Positions 36,504-49,102 of a DNA stretch of 64,000 nucleotides are shown one piece after another (position 1 is the first letter of the stretch; each line of letters begins with the position of its first letter). Under the pieces are notes generated by a model. That model saw only the letters and a program-made list of their open reading frames with translations. It was not told the DNA's origin and searched no databases. Location: contig NC_135149.1 of the NCBI RefSeq assembly GCF_050948215.1, forward strand, positions 10,521,001 through 10,585,000, in the 5' to 3' direction. The DNA is from Halictus rubicundus. Lineage: Eukaryota > Arthropoda > Insecta > Hymenoptera > Halictidae. The translations under genes and the position numbers were made by a program.

Positions 36504-39500
36504 CTTAATTGGATTGCACCAAAATATGAATACTCGTCGGCATGCGTTGCGTTGACGATTCGACTGAATCACAAACCCCTTGCATAATTCTGTGAACCAT
36601 ATTACTATACGAGTCTCAGTAGAATCTAGTTCGGAAGCAAACAGTCAGTGGTTGTAGTTTTAGTTGGTCAATGAATCAATTGTGGACTTCACCAACTTGT
36701 CCTCATATTCTCGGCGACGTAACACCTGAAATGTGCATTCAGATCTAACAAGGATCGAAACTGTAAATACGCATCTCCAGCGATGCGAAGTATCTGTGTG
36801 GGATCATGTTAAAATTACTGAAACAGGTTTCACTGTTACGGTCATTAAGGATTCACCAGTCAAGTTTGTTCGACCACACGTACCGCTGTTCAAAAGTTTC
36901 GTCAATCCACCATTACCGTGAACGTGATGAAAGCACTGTTTGACGGAAATATCACTAAAATATTATAAAATTGGTTACAGACAGATCTGTATTCTGTATT
37001 ATGCGTAGTTGTGTGTACAATAACTATTATGGCTGTTGATTCGTCAACATATGCAGAGTGGTCCAGTACATATTAGCACTTCATTATCTCCGCTGTTTTT
37101 GAAAATATAAAAGAACTTTATTAACTAAAATTTTTCAGTATAAAGAGGTCTACAATATTGTATATATTAGTTAAAACCTATTGTTCTAACTATTAAAAAA
37201 GTCTAAGTCGTATAGTCCAATAATAAAAAAGAAATTGTCTTTTTAAGAGTGTCCGAATATTAATAAGAGTCACTGTAGGTAAATGATAATGACTGTTTCT
37301 ACTCGCGGATTGGCTATCATTCTTGAAGCATATGCTATTTTATATGCTGAACAATTGATATATTATTTTGTAAACGAAACAGTTCGTTTCGATATCGTTT
37401 CGATAGTTTAAATATCTCTAAGTAAGTTCATAAAACAATTCCATTGCGGAAATACGGTTATTCAATCAATTAGCACAAATTCGTTTTTCCAATTGTTGAG
37501 TTCACGATACGAATGTCATAAAATCGAATAGTCAGTTTCTCATAGCATTCAACAAGTTCCATGTATAGAGAAAGTTTCAAATCGATAATCGAAGGAGGTG
37601 ATACTGAAAGTTTCACACACTTGCGGCGGTATCAAACGAATACTCGGACAGTTTGAAACACGCACAAGAGAAAAGTCGTCGACGGTTCGAGATGGTAAAC
37701 GACACTTTGATTTCCTCTGTACAAACATTCGAAAGAGAACAAACTTCTATTTCTAACGTTCGAAGGATACTAGTTTTCCTAATGCAAAATACGTGCTGAA
37801 AATGAAATAGACTAAGGTACCCAGTTACTGTGGGAGTGCCAATTATTGTGCCTATATTAATTATACTTATTTTTATAGCAAACATTTTAAAGCAGCGAAT
37901 ACGCGTGTTATTCGATAGGAATCGTCTGACGCGTCTGATCATGACCAACCAATTCTACTTTCTGTATATACTAAAACTGTAGCGGTCAGCTTGGGACATC
38001 TGGTTATGGCATGGGTATTGCTTTACGCTCTTGGAACGCGACTTTGGGGATTTTTAGAAATTAGGTACGGAGTAGCCTTGTCACCGTTTTAGCTAATTTC
38101 CCAATCGTGTCCGTTCCCAAGGCGTAGCACTTGTATTTAGTCGTCTAGGCCGCAGTACACATACAGTATACACATTGATCTTTTCAATGGTAAAATGTGA
38201 AACAGTATTACGGACTACTGCAAATACATTCTGTTGTACAAGAAAAGGTTAACTACGCCACAAGATACATAATTTGTATTTATTTTATGAATACAGCACT
38301 CGCATACAATGTGCGGAAACATTAGAAAGTACGTCATTTAAATGCTTTTATCTATAAAATTGTTGTACAATGATTATTAAATTTTGCAGTGTCAACTTAT
38401 GCATTTTTATTGATTGTAATCATATACCAGAATATAAACAGCAAATTTATGTTTTGAAGAACTTTCATTATTTGAATTTGCAACTCGAATAGAAGTAGAT
38501 AGGAGAATGTGGGGCATAACCGGGTACGCGAGCCGTAGCAAGTACACATTATTGTTTTTCTAAAATAAAAACTGCGATATGCACCCAATGTATGGTGTTA
38601 CATTCGGATAAAATATTTCTTCACAGTGTTGGTGAATTGGATTTTTCATTCTGTAATCATTCTGTAATTTTTACACAGTATTATGTTTGCTCGATTTTTG
38701 TTTTACGTGGAAGTGTAAATATTTAATGTTTAGCGAATTACCTTATTTGAGATAAAACCATATGTTCGATTGTGATGTCATGAATAATTGTGTGTAAGGA
38801 GTACATACCTAAATACAAAATGCGGATAAATCAGAACTTTCATTTTTGCATTAAAAAAAAATTATAATTCATATTTTTCGGCATTTTCTGCAAAACGGTG
38901 GCTTCAAGTGCGAAGAATTAATTAGTTAGAAGATTTTCACTATATTTTGAATAATAATGCGTGCCTGAAATGCGGTATTTCATTTGAGATTGCCATCATG
39001 GGTACAACAATGCTGGTTGCTGCGAACCGCTGCTGCAAACAGTACAGGCGATTTATGGTACGGTCGACGCATGACCCATTCGCAATCGTATGTAAATCGT
39101 TATTAAGAATGGTGTTAAACTCGAGGCGATCGAAATATTTAAAATTTTCTTAAATTTTCCGACCAATAGCAATTTTTAAAAAATTTGTTGACACTGAAAT
39201 TTTTTCGAACGTTCTTGAATTTTTTTATAAACTTTTATGGTAGGATTTTTAAAAAAACATTGGTGGGACATAATATTTAACCCTCATTTTTCCAGCTTAC
39301 TTTGTCCCTTGACGTTAAAGTGACACAAAATCAATATGGTGGCATGATAAACAATTAATTTTATAAAGTCCTTCTGTGAAAATAAAAAAATAAGATAAAG
39401 TACGATCCGTTAAAACTAAGCTTATCAGTGAAAATGTATCAAATTGACCCGAGGGTCGGACGAGAGCATTCTATTAAGAAAGTCCGTTGCTTTTAAATAT

Positions 39501-40747
39501 TAATTCTTTTTTCTTTACATGTTTCATATTATTTAGCAGCATATATAAATTTTGGTTTTTACATTTAACGCAATAAATGACAAATATATCACAATAATTA
39601 TATATCAAAGCCTGTATTCTTTCACAGATGCTTTTCATTATAAATCTTTCCCCTTTAACTCTTACTAAAGGGCTCGTCACGTTCTTAAAAAAGTCATACA
39701 TAGGCAGAGTTAAGGTACGCACTACGCATGAGTATGTTACGAAGAAGAGAAATAGAATGAGCCAAATAGGACATTTTTACGAGATAGATTACAGTTTATG
39801 GGAGGTCGAACGAGAAAAGATATTTTATCAGAAAGCCTGTTATCGATGAAGTAAAAGCAACGTTAAGCTTTGTGATATCCTACACGTCGTATTCAAAGAT
39901 TTACACAACGAAGCCTCTGCGTCGACAGAAGAATACTTGGATTTGGATTACTTTCCCCTTTGGGTGATCCACGCATGCTCACATAAATTCACCCAAAGAA
40001 TTCTATTCGTAAGCTAACGGGAAAAGCAAACAAATTACAATATTTGACTGAATAGATAAAAAGCACATAGACATGCAAAAACCACTTATTTTGGAATCAG
40101 ATTTACTTATTGCTAGACAAGAAGATATACAAATACTCACAAAAAAATGACTATTAACAATCTGTATGAATATAAAAATATTGAAATTAACTTTACATTT
40201 AAAATAATCATTTAAAATATTGCCTGATTTGAAAAATGCGAACTAACGACGATTACGACGAAATAACTTCTGCCACTCCTTCAAAATTAGTCTGCCGTGT
40301 CGAACTTATTGCATTTCTTTTACGAACAATTTAGTACAACAATCAAATACCAAATCAGAAAACGTACTGTCACATATTAGCATCACAAATTGAGATGTAT
40401 AATAACAACAATTCCTTATGTAGCTATCAGTTCGTTGAAACGAATGAACTCAGACCCTTGACGATTTGACCGTACCGATGAAAACATAGCGTCGACGAAA
40501 GTTAATAATGTCGGTCAAATCGTATCGATCAAAACAGTGTGGGCAAAATGAGTTGTCAACGATCCCAGGGTAACCCAGAATATTCGAGCACACGACGCGG
40601 GCTACGAACATCTCGAAGTTTCTCGAATTAGGTTGGAGAAGACCGCGCGGGGAAGTGACGCGAGGCGCGGCGCGGCACGCAAAAACAACAGATTATGCGT
40701 GAAAACCGGGTTGTTGGTTCCCCCGTTCGCGGATAGCAACGATTGCA
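36504..40747. other. Long gene-free AT-rich stretch
   Basis: Frames at 36733-36921 (+) and 37613-37948 (-) are unrecognised. Positions 37918-37966 are a copy of the dispersed repeat also seen at 22545-22595. The rest is AT-rich with no visible elements. GC content rises from 40590 toward the promoter-like island. Confidence 0.4.
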
Positions 40748-41040
40748 TATAAATTGCGGCCTCGCAGATGCCTTTTGCTATTCCGAGAGAGAGAGGACGA
40801 GGTAAGACCATCGGCCGCTCTCGGTCAGCAAAGTCGGCTCCGGCAGGAAGGTACGGCGATCATACTTGGACGCCTGCCCGAAGGACGGGAGAGCACGGGA
40901 GACTGTTCCTGGCTGCTCGTTCGACAAGGAGAGTACGGCGATAATACATGGACGCCTGTCGAACGAGAGAGGACAGAGCTCCCCCAAGACGCCCCTAGAA
41001 ACGGTACAAGCGAGTACCGCTTCTAGTTAGGTAAGACGAC
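40748..41040 (+). promoter_or_regulatory. TATA-box promoter-like island with two splice donors and an internal tandem repeat
   Basis: TATAAA at 40748-40753 lies in a GC-rich island. About 30 bp downstream, sequence rich in GAGAGAG begins, and the first donor-like GACGAG|GTAAGACC is at 40802. Two imperfect copies of GTACGGCGATMATACWTGGA followed by CGCCTG start at about 40850 and 40932, 82 bp apart. A second donor CTAGTTAG|GTAAGAC is at 41031. This is what a transcription start with an alternatively ended first exon would look like. A plus-strand open frame of 90 codons covers it but is unrecognised. Confidence 0.4.
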
Positions 41041-41214
41041 AATGGTAAATGAAATTGAAATATCTTGTCAAAAGGTCATCATTCTGAACAACTTTTTCCT
41101 ATGCATCTAAACGGCGGTCGGCTTTAGTTTACGAGATATTCGGAAAGAACTATCGGGGCCACTTCGGCCAATTCCGCCTATTTTCATTGACCGAATTTGT
41201 TCTTGAGGACGAGG

Positions 41215-41440
41215 AAAACCATTCCCCCTGCACCCGCACCCCGGAATAGCTGACACGAATTCACTCTGAAATTTAGTTTAATGAAAACAAAGAACAGTGA
41301 CTCGAGTTTTTAGGCACTGCGGAAAGTTATGTTGACAGTTTTGATAATTTCTCGATTTGAATTTAAATGAATTTCAGAGTGAGTTCGTGTTAGGTTTCCC
41401 AGGGTGGTGGTGCAACGGGAGGGGCGGAATATCGAATAAC
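41215..41440. repeat. Inverted repeat of about 225 bp
   Basis: GACACGAATTCACTCTGAAA at about 41250 faces TTTCAGAGTGAGTTCGTGTT at about 41372, and GC-rich outer parts (CCCCCTGCACCCGCACC; GGTGGTGGTGCAACGGGAGG) pair loosely. Probably a small foldback element; no target duplication was identified. Confidence 0.55.
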
Positions 41441-44400
41441 AACTGATACGGATTCAGTTGATACAGTGAAATCCTTTACTTTTACTTTACCAAGTTGCTC
41501 CTTCCTTTTTCATTAGTAACTGCATGGGACAGTGAAGGTGGTTTTTCTTATAATTTTACAGACCAAAACAACACTACAGATTTTAAAAGACCTTTTCTGC
41601 AACTCAAATTACTATAGTGAAGATTAGACTCTGTCCATTACAACAACCCGATAGAATTTGTTTTACCATTTTTTGTTACTGTTTTTTACGCTTTAAATGA
41701 GAACTGTGCTGTTGGAATTTATTTCATAAATGTAGAACAAAATCAATCTATTATTTCTTTACAAGGTAGGATAGATTGAACCGGCTATTGACCTGTATAT
41801 GCATACATTGTATCTACAGTTAATATACATTGTATGTTGTCCCCGGCATGGGAGCCTCGATCTCCAGTTGTTAATATTGGCCTGTTACTCCTCTGTTTCG
41901 ATCTCTTGTGTTTCATTGTTAACGTTTCTTTCGCTGGATAAAGACGTGTCTCACAACGTGCTTCTAGAGTTACTATTCTGATATAAATCTTATTTCATAT
42001 TTTATAATAGTGAGGTTTTCTTTAATGCCATACTTCCAATATGTGCCGTCAGCACTACAACAATCCGAAGCAGCTCATCATGCTGAGAAGGCACGGTCAA
42101 AATTACACCTCGTGTGTATGAATGTTACGTTCATGTGACGATTTTATGTACATAAGTATGCTTTTCACTAAACATTTCATAGTGTAACACGTTAGTACTA
42201 ACGTACGATTTTGGAATATATTATATAAGTCGGATTTCGTGTGTACTTCAACAGTATCGATTTGTTGAGTAAAGTGTGAATAAAGAGGTAGGATTTTCGA
42301 GTAGTTTTCGAGTTGGTTTATTCGTGTTTCTTTTGTTTTTTTAATGAGATTCTCTCTGAGATGAAAGCACCAAGGCGTTTAGTGTGTTGTGAGCTCCTTC
42401 AGACAACACGATGAATAATGGAATTCAGTTCAATCTCTTCTCACCTCTCCATGCTGTCCGAAGAAGCTTCGTACAAATGTACGTACAAAATACCGTAATC
42501 GTATTTTTTATATCCCATTTGTTACTTACCGATAACAACTATAAGATTAATTGTAACATTATATTTTATGTGTGAAATTTATTATAACGCATCTCGTGAG
42601 AAAAAATGCAAACACATATAAGTTGTGAAACGTTTATAGAAAATAAAATCAGAGCAATGTTTGCATAAAACCTTAACAGCAAAAGAAGTGCACGTACATA
42701 GAAATATGTATAGGTACATCAAAAGTGTTCTTATTCCGGTGGGATCTTGTGATTGAATTTTCATTATTGTCGCGTCATTCATATTTTCGTTAAACGAACT
42801 TGCAGTATCAATGATGGAACCATTTGTTGTGCAAACGTTAAATGGTTTGCATAGACATGCTTTTCTTTTGTCCGGAACGCTTTTGTGCTCGGATGACTTT
42901 TGTTTTGTCGACCGTGGCTTCCGCATGTTGTAAAGTACATGCAAAATCAAGGATATAATGTTTTGATACTAGCATATAAAAGAAATGGTTAATCCATTGT
43001 AGATTCTTTATACATATGTAGCTCCTTGTGACTAAAAATATTATTATTAGTTATTTCAAAAGTGTAATAAAATAGCCCTAAAATTTCAGACAGATTCAGT
43101 TAACCAATTAGTTACAATAAATTCCCAAGAATTCATTCACTTTCGACGGTTTACATCAGACTGCCCCCTAAGAATTTTCATGTGCTAAATCATAATATCG
43201 CACCTCCTACTCGAAAAGCATAATAATAGATACCTATCATTTTTACCAAGAAATTTACCAAGAAATATATTTAAATGACGTCACTGAACCTTAGCAATTT
43301 CCCTGTAAGCAATTCCCGGGATTTATCTCTTTGCTTCCAACTGTCGAGAGGAATACCGAGAAGAAGATCGTATAGTATTTCTTGATTGTACATTTTATGC
43401 AACGCGTTATTTAATCAGCTTCTTTAATGAAGCACATGTTAGAATATAAATAGTATGCAGTTTGAATAGATGTAGTCTTGTCATTATTACAAAGCAATAT
43501 ACATCAGTTGTATTTATTACTCGGTAACTCTAGTGTTAAAAAAAAATAATAAATATTTCAATAGTCGATATGTATCATGTTAAAACTACTGCCTTTATGC
43601 ATATTAATCGCTAAAATCGAAAAAATTTATTATATGCTAATCAACACAATTTTAACATTCTCTAGCACACCCTACAATCGACTCAGACTTATTGTCCAAA
43701 ATCTTTCAGGTAATTAAGAAAGTTCTGGCACTGTTTTAGACTTAAAAAATAGCATAGATTTGTTAGGTCTCTAGTAGTAAGACAGCTTCCCAGTACACTT
43801 TTCACTGCTACTTTCCTATGTGTTATCAATGCTTGTAATATTATCGCGTTCCAACTTATGTTTACACGTGGAGTCATCTTCTTCCTGATAATACATATTT
43901 CTTGATCAATTTATAAGATTCATCTTCGTCAATCGAACTCTTCGGAACCACTCCTCGACGATATACCGCAGGAATTGCAATTTCATTCTCACATAACTTC
44001 TGTCCCTTCGCATCAGACAATCCCCGTGACGGTGAGAAAAATTAGATCACGAAGATGAGAATCGCGAAAACGCTGGATGGGAGTTGCGTGCAGACAGCGT
44101 ACGATCCAGATGGTGTTCCGTGGCGTGTGAGGGAATGCGCACGACGTTGAGAAATGAGAGAAGCGGTCAGTCCGGGACTCGGGACAAAATCCCCTACGGT
44201 GCTGTTCCACCATTCGACTGATGGAGCATCGAATGATGTGGAAATCAGCAGCAAATTCATGGTTTAAACATCGCCTGGGCTTAATACGAACGGAAGTAAA
44301 ACCAATTGGTATTGAAGAAACCTTATTACCTCACTAGTTAGAAGAGAAAACGTTTGATAACAGCTACTTCTTTTATTACGGAACATTTCACTTTTCAGTA

Positions 44401-45137
44401 TTAACGTTCTAGAAAATTATTTGAAAAGTTACCTTCTCACAAATATATGCATATGACGGCACGAATAAAAAACTGGCAGTCTGACTATCTGACCTTGAAA
44501 AGAGTAAAACAAACCAGATTAATATATTGTCGATTAGATTTTATATCATATATGTATACATACACATATACAATAATATGTATGACATGCATAATATGCA
44601 TAGTACATTTCAAAGTCGTCGTCGTTTTTTTAAATGAAACGACGTATTTTGATTAGATTAACATTATGGCTAATGAAAAGGCAAATTTAACCATAATATG
44701 TTGACCATCAAATGACCTTCGAAGGAGTTATTTTCAAAAAGCATAACTTAACGTACGAAGACCATGCTCATGCTTACGGTACTCTACTAGGGTTTCGTTG
44801 ATTTAATACGTTGATGGTTAGCGGAGTCCTTTTCTTCAAGTCATCTTCTATGAGATTTCATGATTTCAAAATTTTGTATAAGAAAATTACCATATTGTGA
44901 ATTATCCTGTACGTTTGCTGAGAAGGGAGGCACAGTACCTAATTCAGAGTTTTTATAAGCCATGAAATCATTCGGAATAATAGTTAGGTTCTCTGGATCC
45001 CTCGAAATAAATCTTTCCGTTACTTTTACGCCAGTTCGGAAATCTGTATCCGTATCTGTCTGGCGCCAGGCACCGGATAAGTGTCACGAGAGAAAATACA
45101 CGCTCCCGCAAATTCCAAATTACTACCTAAGTAAGTT
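41441..45137. other. Long gene-free AT-rich stretch
   Basis: No recognisable gene. The longest frame is 122 codons (minus 42582-42950), not assignable. Overlapping minus frames at 44013-44260 lie in a GC-richer patch. Low-complexity ATGTATACATA sequence is at 44540-44600. Confidence 0.4.
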
Positions 45138-45236
45138 AGAATTCAGAAAATCCAAGTTTTAACGTTAGGAATTCACCGATTCAAAAGTTATGCGTGTTAA
45201 AAGTTGAGCGATTTCAAGCGGTTTCGACAGGTAAGG
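45138..45236 (+). repeat. Partial arm of the GGTTAAACTTCAC foldback family
   Basis: TTCAGAAAATCCAAGTTTTA, CGTTAGGAATTCACCGATTC, AAAAGTTATGCGTG and TTGAGCGATTTC match the inner part of the arm seen at 906 and 18598. The terminal GGTTAAACTTCAC part is missing, so this is a 5'-truncated half copy. Confidence 0.7.
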
Positions 45237-46392
45237 GCGCCTAAAGGCTTTATTTTAATTTAAATAAATGAAATTTAATATGAGAAAAGTTATTGTTCTG
45301 TTTCCAAAAATTCCGTTATCCAAACACTTTCGTCTCCCTATTTGTTCGGATGTGGTTTTACTGTAGTGTTAAACTATACCACCTTGTTTAGAAGAATGTA
45401 TAAAGAGTCAAATTCGTATTGGATAGTACAGCATTAATTAAAAAAGTAATTACCTTCCCCAAGAATGTTTGTTTCAGAGGTTTATCAGTAGGACTTCGAG
45501 GATAAAAAGATAGCACTGTATAAGCGTTCGATGAAAGTAGTCCGTGTATGTACATGTGTAGATCAATCTAGTATAGTCCGTAGAGTGTGGGTTCCCCATC
45601 TGGATGGTCGTAATTCAGAGGGCGAGAACTTTAGCCCAGTCTTAACCACGCGATTGACTAACCCAGCGGCGAAAGAGGGTTCTGATAAAATTGATATTCT
45701 GAGACGGTAACTGGGTGAAACCTGATGGGACCTTTGGATCCCTGATGAAATCAACATTCACTCTACAGTCTGAATTTCTATGAAGTCCGGTTGGTCGCGG
45801 AGAAGATCGATAAATCCGAACACCAGGCATACCGATGAAACCCGATAAGCTTATGGTAGTCATCGTTTTTATATAATTTCTAGAAGAAAAGAGTACCAAA
45901 CCGATGATCAGAAAACTTTTAATGAGACGGATATTAATCTAAATGGCAGGGCCAGCGTAAACTTTTGCGGGGTCGAGTTCAAAAATTGCGCGGGCCAAAA
46001 AAACGCCGATCAATTTTTCAAATTTCTGAACCGAAATTCAGACAAGGGTGGAGAATAAGGGTAACGGTTCGCAATCTTTGTATGTATAGTAGATAGTGCG
46101 TTTTATCATTATACATATAGTCTAACACCAATTTTGCATTTCGATATCCCATAAAAAATTGTTTTAAGTTGTTATAAGTTAAATATAATGTAATATTAAA
46201 TAATTAAATTGTTGTAAGTTTCTATGCGTCTCTTTCTTTCTACGCGCTGTCCTTCTTTGCTTTCAAAACTTTCATCGCTTATTAAATAAGTAAATATAAA
46301 CGAAATTTCATAAATATGTTTCTGAAAATCCCATAAAAAAATAATGAAAAATGAAGAAGTTTTGTTATTGAATTAGTAACGGTCTCACACCA
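45237..46392. other. Gene-free stretch
   Basis: A GC-richer patch at 45560-45860 has overlapping minus frames and several GATGAAA/GATGGGA words, not identified. CAGGGCCAGCG near 45944 could be a decayed hAT-type end, but no partner end was found. Confidence 0.3.
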
Positions 46393-46473
46393 ATATACCC
46401 GAACCGGATTATGTATGTTACACTCCTCGGTAACCGAGGCCTCTCGAGCTTTCGAGTTCCTTATGGGGTATAT
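46393..46473. repeat. Short inverted-end repeat ATATACCC...GGGGTATAT, copy 2
   Basis: Same ends and internal order as 27917-27992: ACACTCCTCGG, CCGAGGCCTCTCGAGCTTT and TTATGGGGTATAT. About 81 bp. Confidence 0.55.
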
Positions 46474-46685
46474 CCTTCAGATATGTATTTTGGATATATA
46501 TATATCGAGTAACGACTGTTTTGATACAATTGCAGTTTAAACAAATACTCCAGTATTTTATGACGCATAATGTTTATATCAGTACAAAAAGTAACATGAT
46601 AAACTGTATAATCATCAAACGTACATACGTTCATACACTTCTTACGAAAATAGAAAATGTATCTTGCAATATTAGATTGTCCTAT

Positions 46686-46947
46686 CAGGGCCCGCTCTAG
46701 CGGTTACGACGCTCCGGGCAAAAAACAAATTGCCGCCCCTTTTTAAGCACTAAGCACCGCGCTGAACAAAATGACCTTTTTTTTTAGCAAAATTGTCTGG
46801 CAAGGGTAGTCTGAAATTTTCTATTAATTGAATATTTAAAACATCATTATTTTTCTCACACTTACAGCCAAAGCCAAAATGGCGCCCCTAAATTTTGGCG
46901 CCCCGGGCTAATGCCCGGGTTGTCCCCCCCCCCTGGAGCGGGCCCTG
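46686..46947. mobile_element. hAT-type non-autonomous element
   Basis: A 262-bp element with inverted ends CAGGGCCCGCTCTAG and CTGGAGCGGGCCCTG. It is flanked on both sides by GTCCTAT (46679-46685 and 46948-46954), a 7-bp direct duplication; hAT elements typically make 8 bp. Subterminal GCTCCGGGCA and GCCCCGGGCTAATGCCCGGG blocks are GC-rich around an AT-rich middle. CAGGG-type ends fit hAT. No transposase. Confidence 0.8.
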
Positions 46948-47635
46948 GTCCTATTCGTTAATCCACGTCATATGATCCTTCGCGAACACAAGGCGACAAT
47001 TCTTATGTTCCTGCTTTTCTCATTCGGACCATTCATCATTTTTGCACGGATAATGTTGGAGTTCTGATTGACAACTCCAAAATCAGTCAACTTATTTGAC
47101 TTCCCCGATGTAGCGGTACTAACCAATAGCGTACAGTAATAGTAATAACGCTCATAAATATATAAGTAATAATAATAACAGAACTAATAATGATAATAAA
47201 AATAATATAGTAACAATAAAAATAAAAAATTAGGAACAAATATTCACGTACAATCTCTAACGTTTTGCTACTTAACTGTATTTTATTTGCTCTCTCCTTC
47301 TGTTTTCGTTTTGTATCAACAAATTTTTTAGCTATCTTCATGTTGACTTATTTCATTCTTTAACACATTAATTCCTATAATAAAGGTAACCACTGGTTTA
47401 TAATATATAGTTGCAAACAACAGAAAAAGCAAGTGCGTTTAAACTTCTAATACGGCCCATTTTCATATTTTGGCTAAACATTCTTCCCTGCAGTGCCATA
47501 TATGAATGACTTTAGTAATAATAATAATTTTTCAAGGTATTCTAAATATATGATAAAAAAAATCAACCAAAGATTCAGCAGAGGATACGTTTTCGTTTAA
47601 AAAATAGGGTGCGTCTAATCTGTTGATACGCAGTC
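46948..47635. other. AT-rich spacer
   Basis: AAT-rich low-complexity sequence at 47140-47230; no gene or element recognised. Confidence 0.3.
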
Positions 47636-47858
47636 ACCGACGAGATATATATAAAGACTGCCAGCCTTACGGGAGAATGTGTCGCTCGAAAAATACGGTG
47701 TTTTCTACCGCCCTCTAGGATAGATTTTGGCTGGAGTAAGAAACAGAAGGCCAACGACGGTATCTCGTCGGTGCAGAAGACCACTAAGGAAATTCTCGTC
47801 GGTGAGAAGGTGATTCCTCACGGACCCATATCGATTATCAAATGTTATATTCTCCGAC

Positions 47859-48012
47859 CAGAGTTGGGCAAAATATTTATCTAAATAAAAATTTCGAATA
47901 ACGAATAAAAGATAAAAAAATTTTTATTCGTAATTCGAAGGTTCGAATAAAAAAAGTATCGTTATTCGACGAGTATCGAATAAATAATTTTATTCGACGA
48001 GAATTTATCCGA
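47859..48012 (+). mobile_element. hAT-like left end with TTATTCG subterminal repeats
   Basis: CAGAGTTGGGCAAAATATTT is a classical insect hAT terminus. It is followed by at least seven TTCGAATAA/TTATTCG words on both strands within 150 bp, as expected of transposase-binding subterminal repeats. No matching right end (TTTGCCCAACTCTG) is present in the window, so the element is truncated. GC-richer sequence of unknown origin follows at 48040-48340. Confidence 0.6.
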
Positions 48013-48494
48013 CGAAAAAAGATAATTTTTTTTGTCTGTTGAGGCTTTCGGGTGTAAGCCGTGTCCTAAAGGAAGAAATTTCCCAACGTTTCGCAAGCAT
48101 TGCAGCTAGATCAGGGGGTCAGAAGACACACTGATACTGATGTGTGTCGGATATGTGCTCCACTTATATAGTGGGGTTTGCTCATTGTTCCGGAGAGAAT
48201 ATCCGTCTCCTACATAATGTTGCACGGAGAAGCGGACAGCGAAACTCGAAAACCGTCGTCGCCGAGGAGTGGGCCGCACATTGTCGGCTATATCGGTGTG
48301 AGATCAGAAGACCACTACTAATCCAATTACAAAACTTCTTTATTTTTCGTTATTTTTTTATGAAACTTTTACCAACATATTCGTGGCATTTTTCTAATTA
48401 AACTGAAACCAAATATAATATAATTCCGATGATATGTATAAAACATGATGAGTCACTTGCCCATAGTTGGGCCCGCGGGCAGCCCGGGGGGAGC

Positions 48495-48510
48495 GGGGGG
48501 GGGGGGGGGG
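48495..48510. repeat. Homopolymer run of 16 G
   Basis: An uninterrupted G tract in a GC-rich patch (GGGCCCGCGGGCAGCCC upstream). Length may be uncertain in the assembly. Confidence 0.9.
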
Positions 48511-48669
48511 TGTTGAGTCCGGCGAGTAGCCCCTTTTTCAATTTAACGATAAGTCAGATCAGCAATAAACAGAATTTTATACAGATTTATTGTTTATAAT
48601 TAATAAATTCTTGCACAACTTATGAAAATATTTGGAAGGAAGAACTAATAATTGTATATGTAATGTTAA

Positions 48670-49102
48670 GGGGGCCGGCAGGCATTTGGCCTTGACTGTC
48701 ACGCTATGTTACGCTGTGCTTTTTTTCTAGACATTTTACGCCTTAAATAAGTAAGTAATCAATTAAAAATGCATACCACCACGTTTGTACATGTCTTTGC
48801 TACGTCTGTACAGAGCCTTTTTTTCGATACGAACACTAAATCTCTCGAAATTAAGAGAATCTCTCAGCGGCAGCCATCTTGTGACGTCATACTTGCTTCA
48901 GAATTCGAATTTTCTGCCGAATATTACAAATTACTCCACGATGAGGTAGAAATTCGCAATTTGGGCTCTATACAGACGTAGATTGGACTTTTAGGAAACA
49001 CAATTGACCATTTCTAAACTGCTCATTGCAATATTGAAGCGGCAGTTTGTCTAGATTTTGACCCTTGCATACGTATATGGATTTCAAACCATGCCGGCTC
49101 CC
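48670..49102. mobile_element. piggyBac-type non-autonomous element (TTAA target duplication)
   Basis: A 433-bp element between TTAA at 48666-48669 and TTAA at 49103-49106. The ends are GGGGGCCGGCAGGCAT and, read from the right, GGGAGCCGGCATGG. GCGGCAG occurs near 48870 and 49039. A 70-codon frame inside is not transposase-like. This is a different family from the element at 13311, which has CCCTAGAG ends. Confidence 0.8.

Noticed and set aside
45944..46010. Second hAT-type element starting CAGGGCCAGCG
   Set aside because: Only one weak end was found; there is no inverted partner or target duplication.
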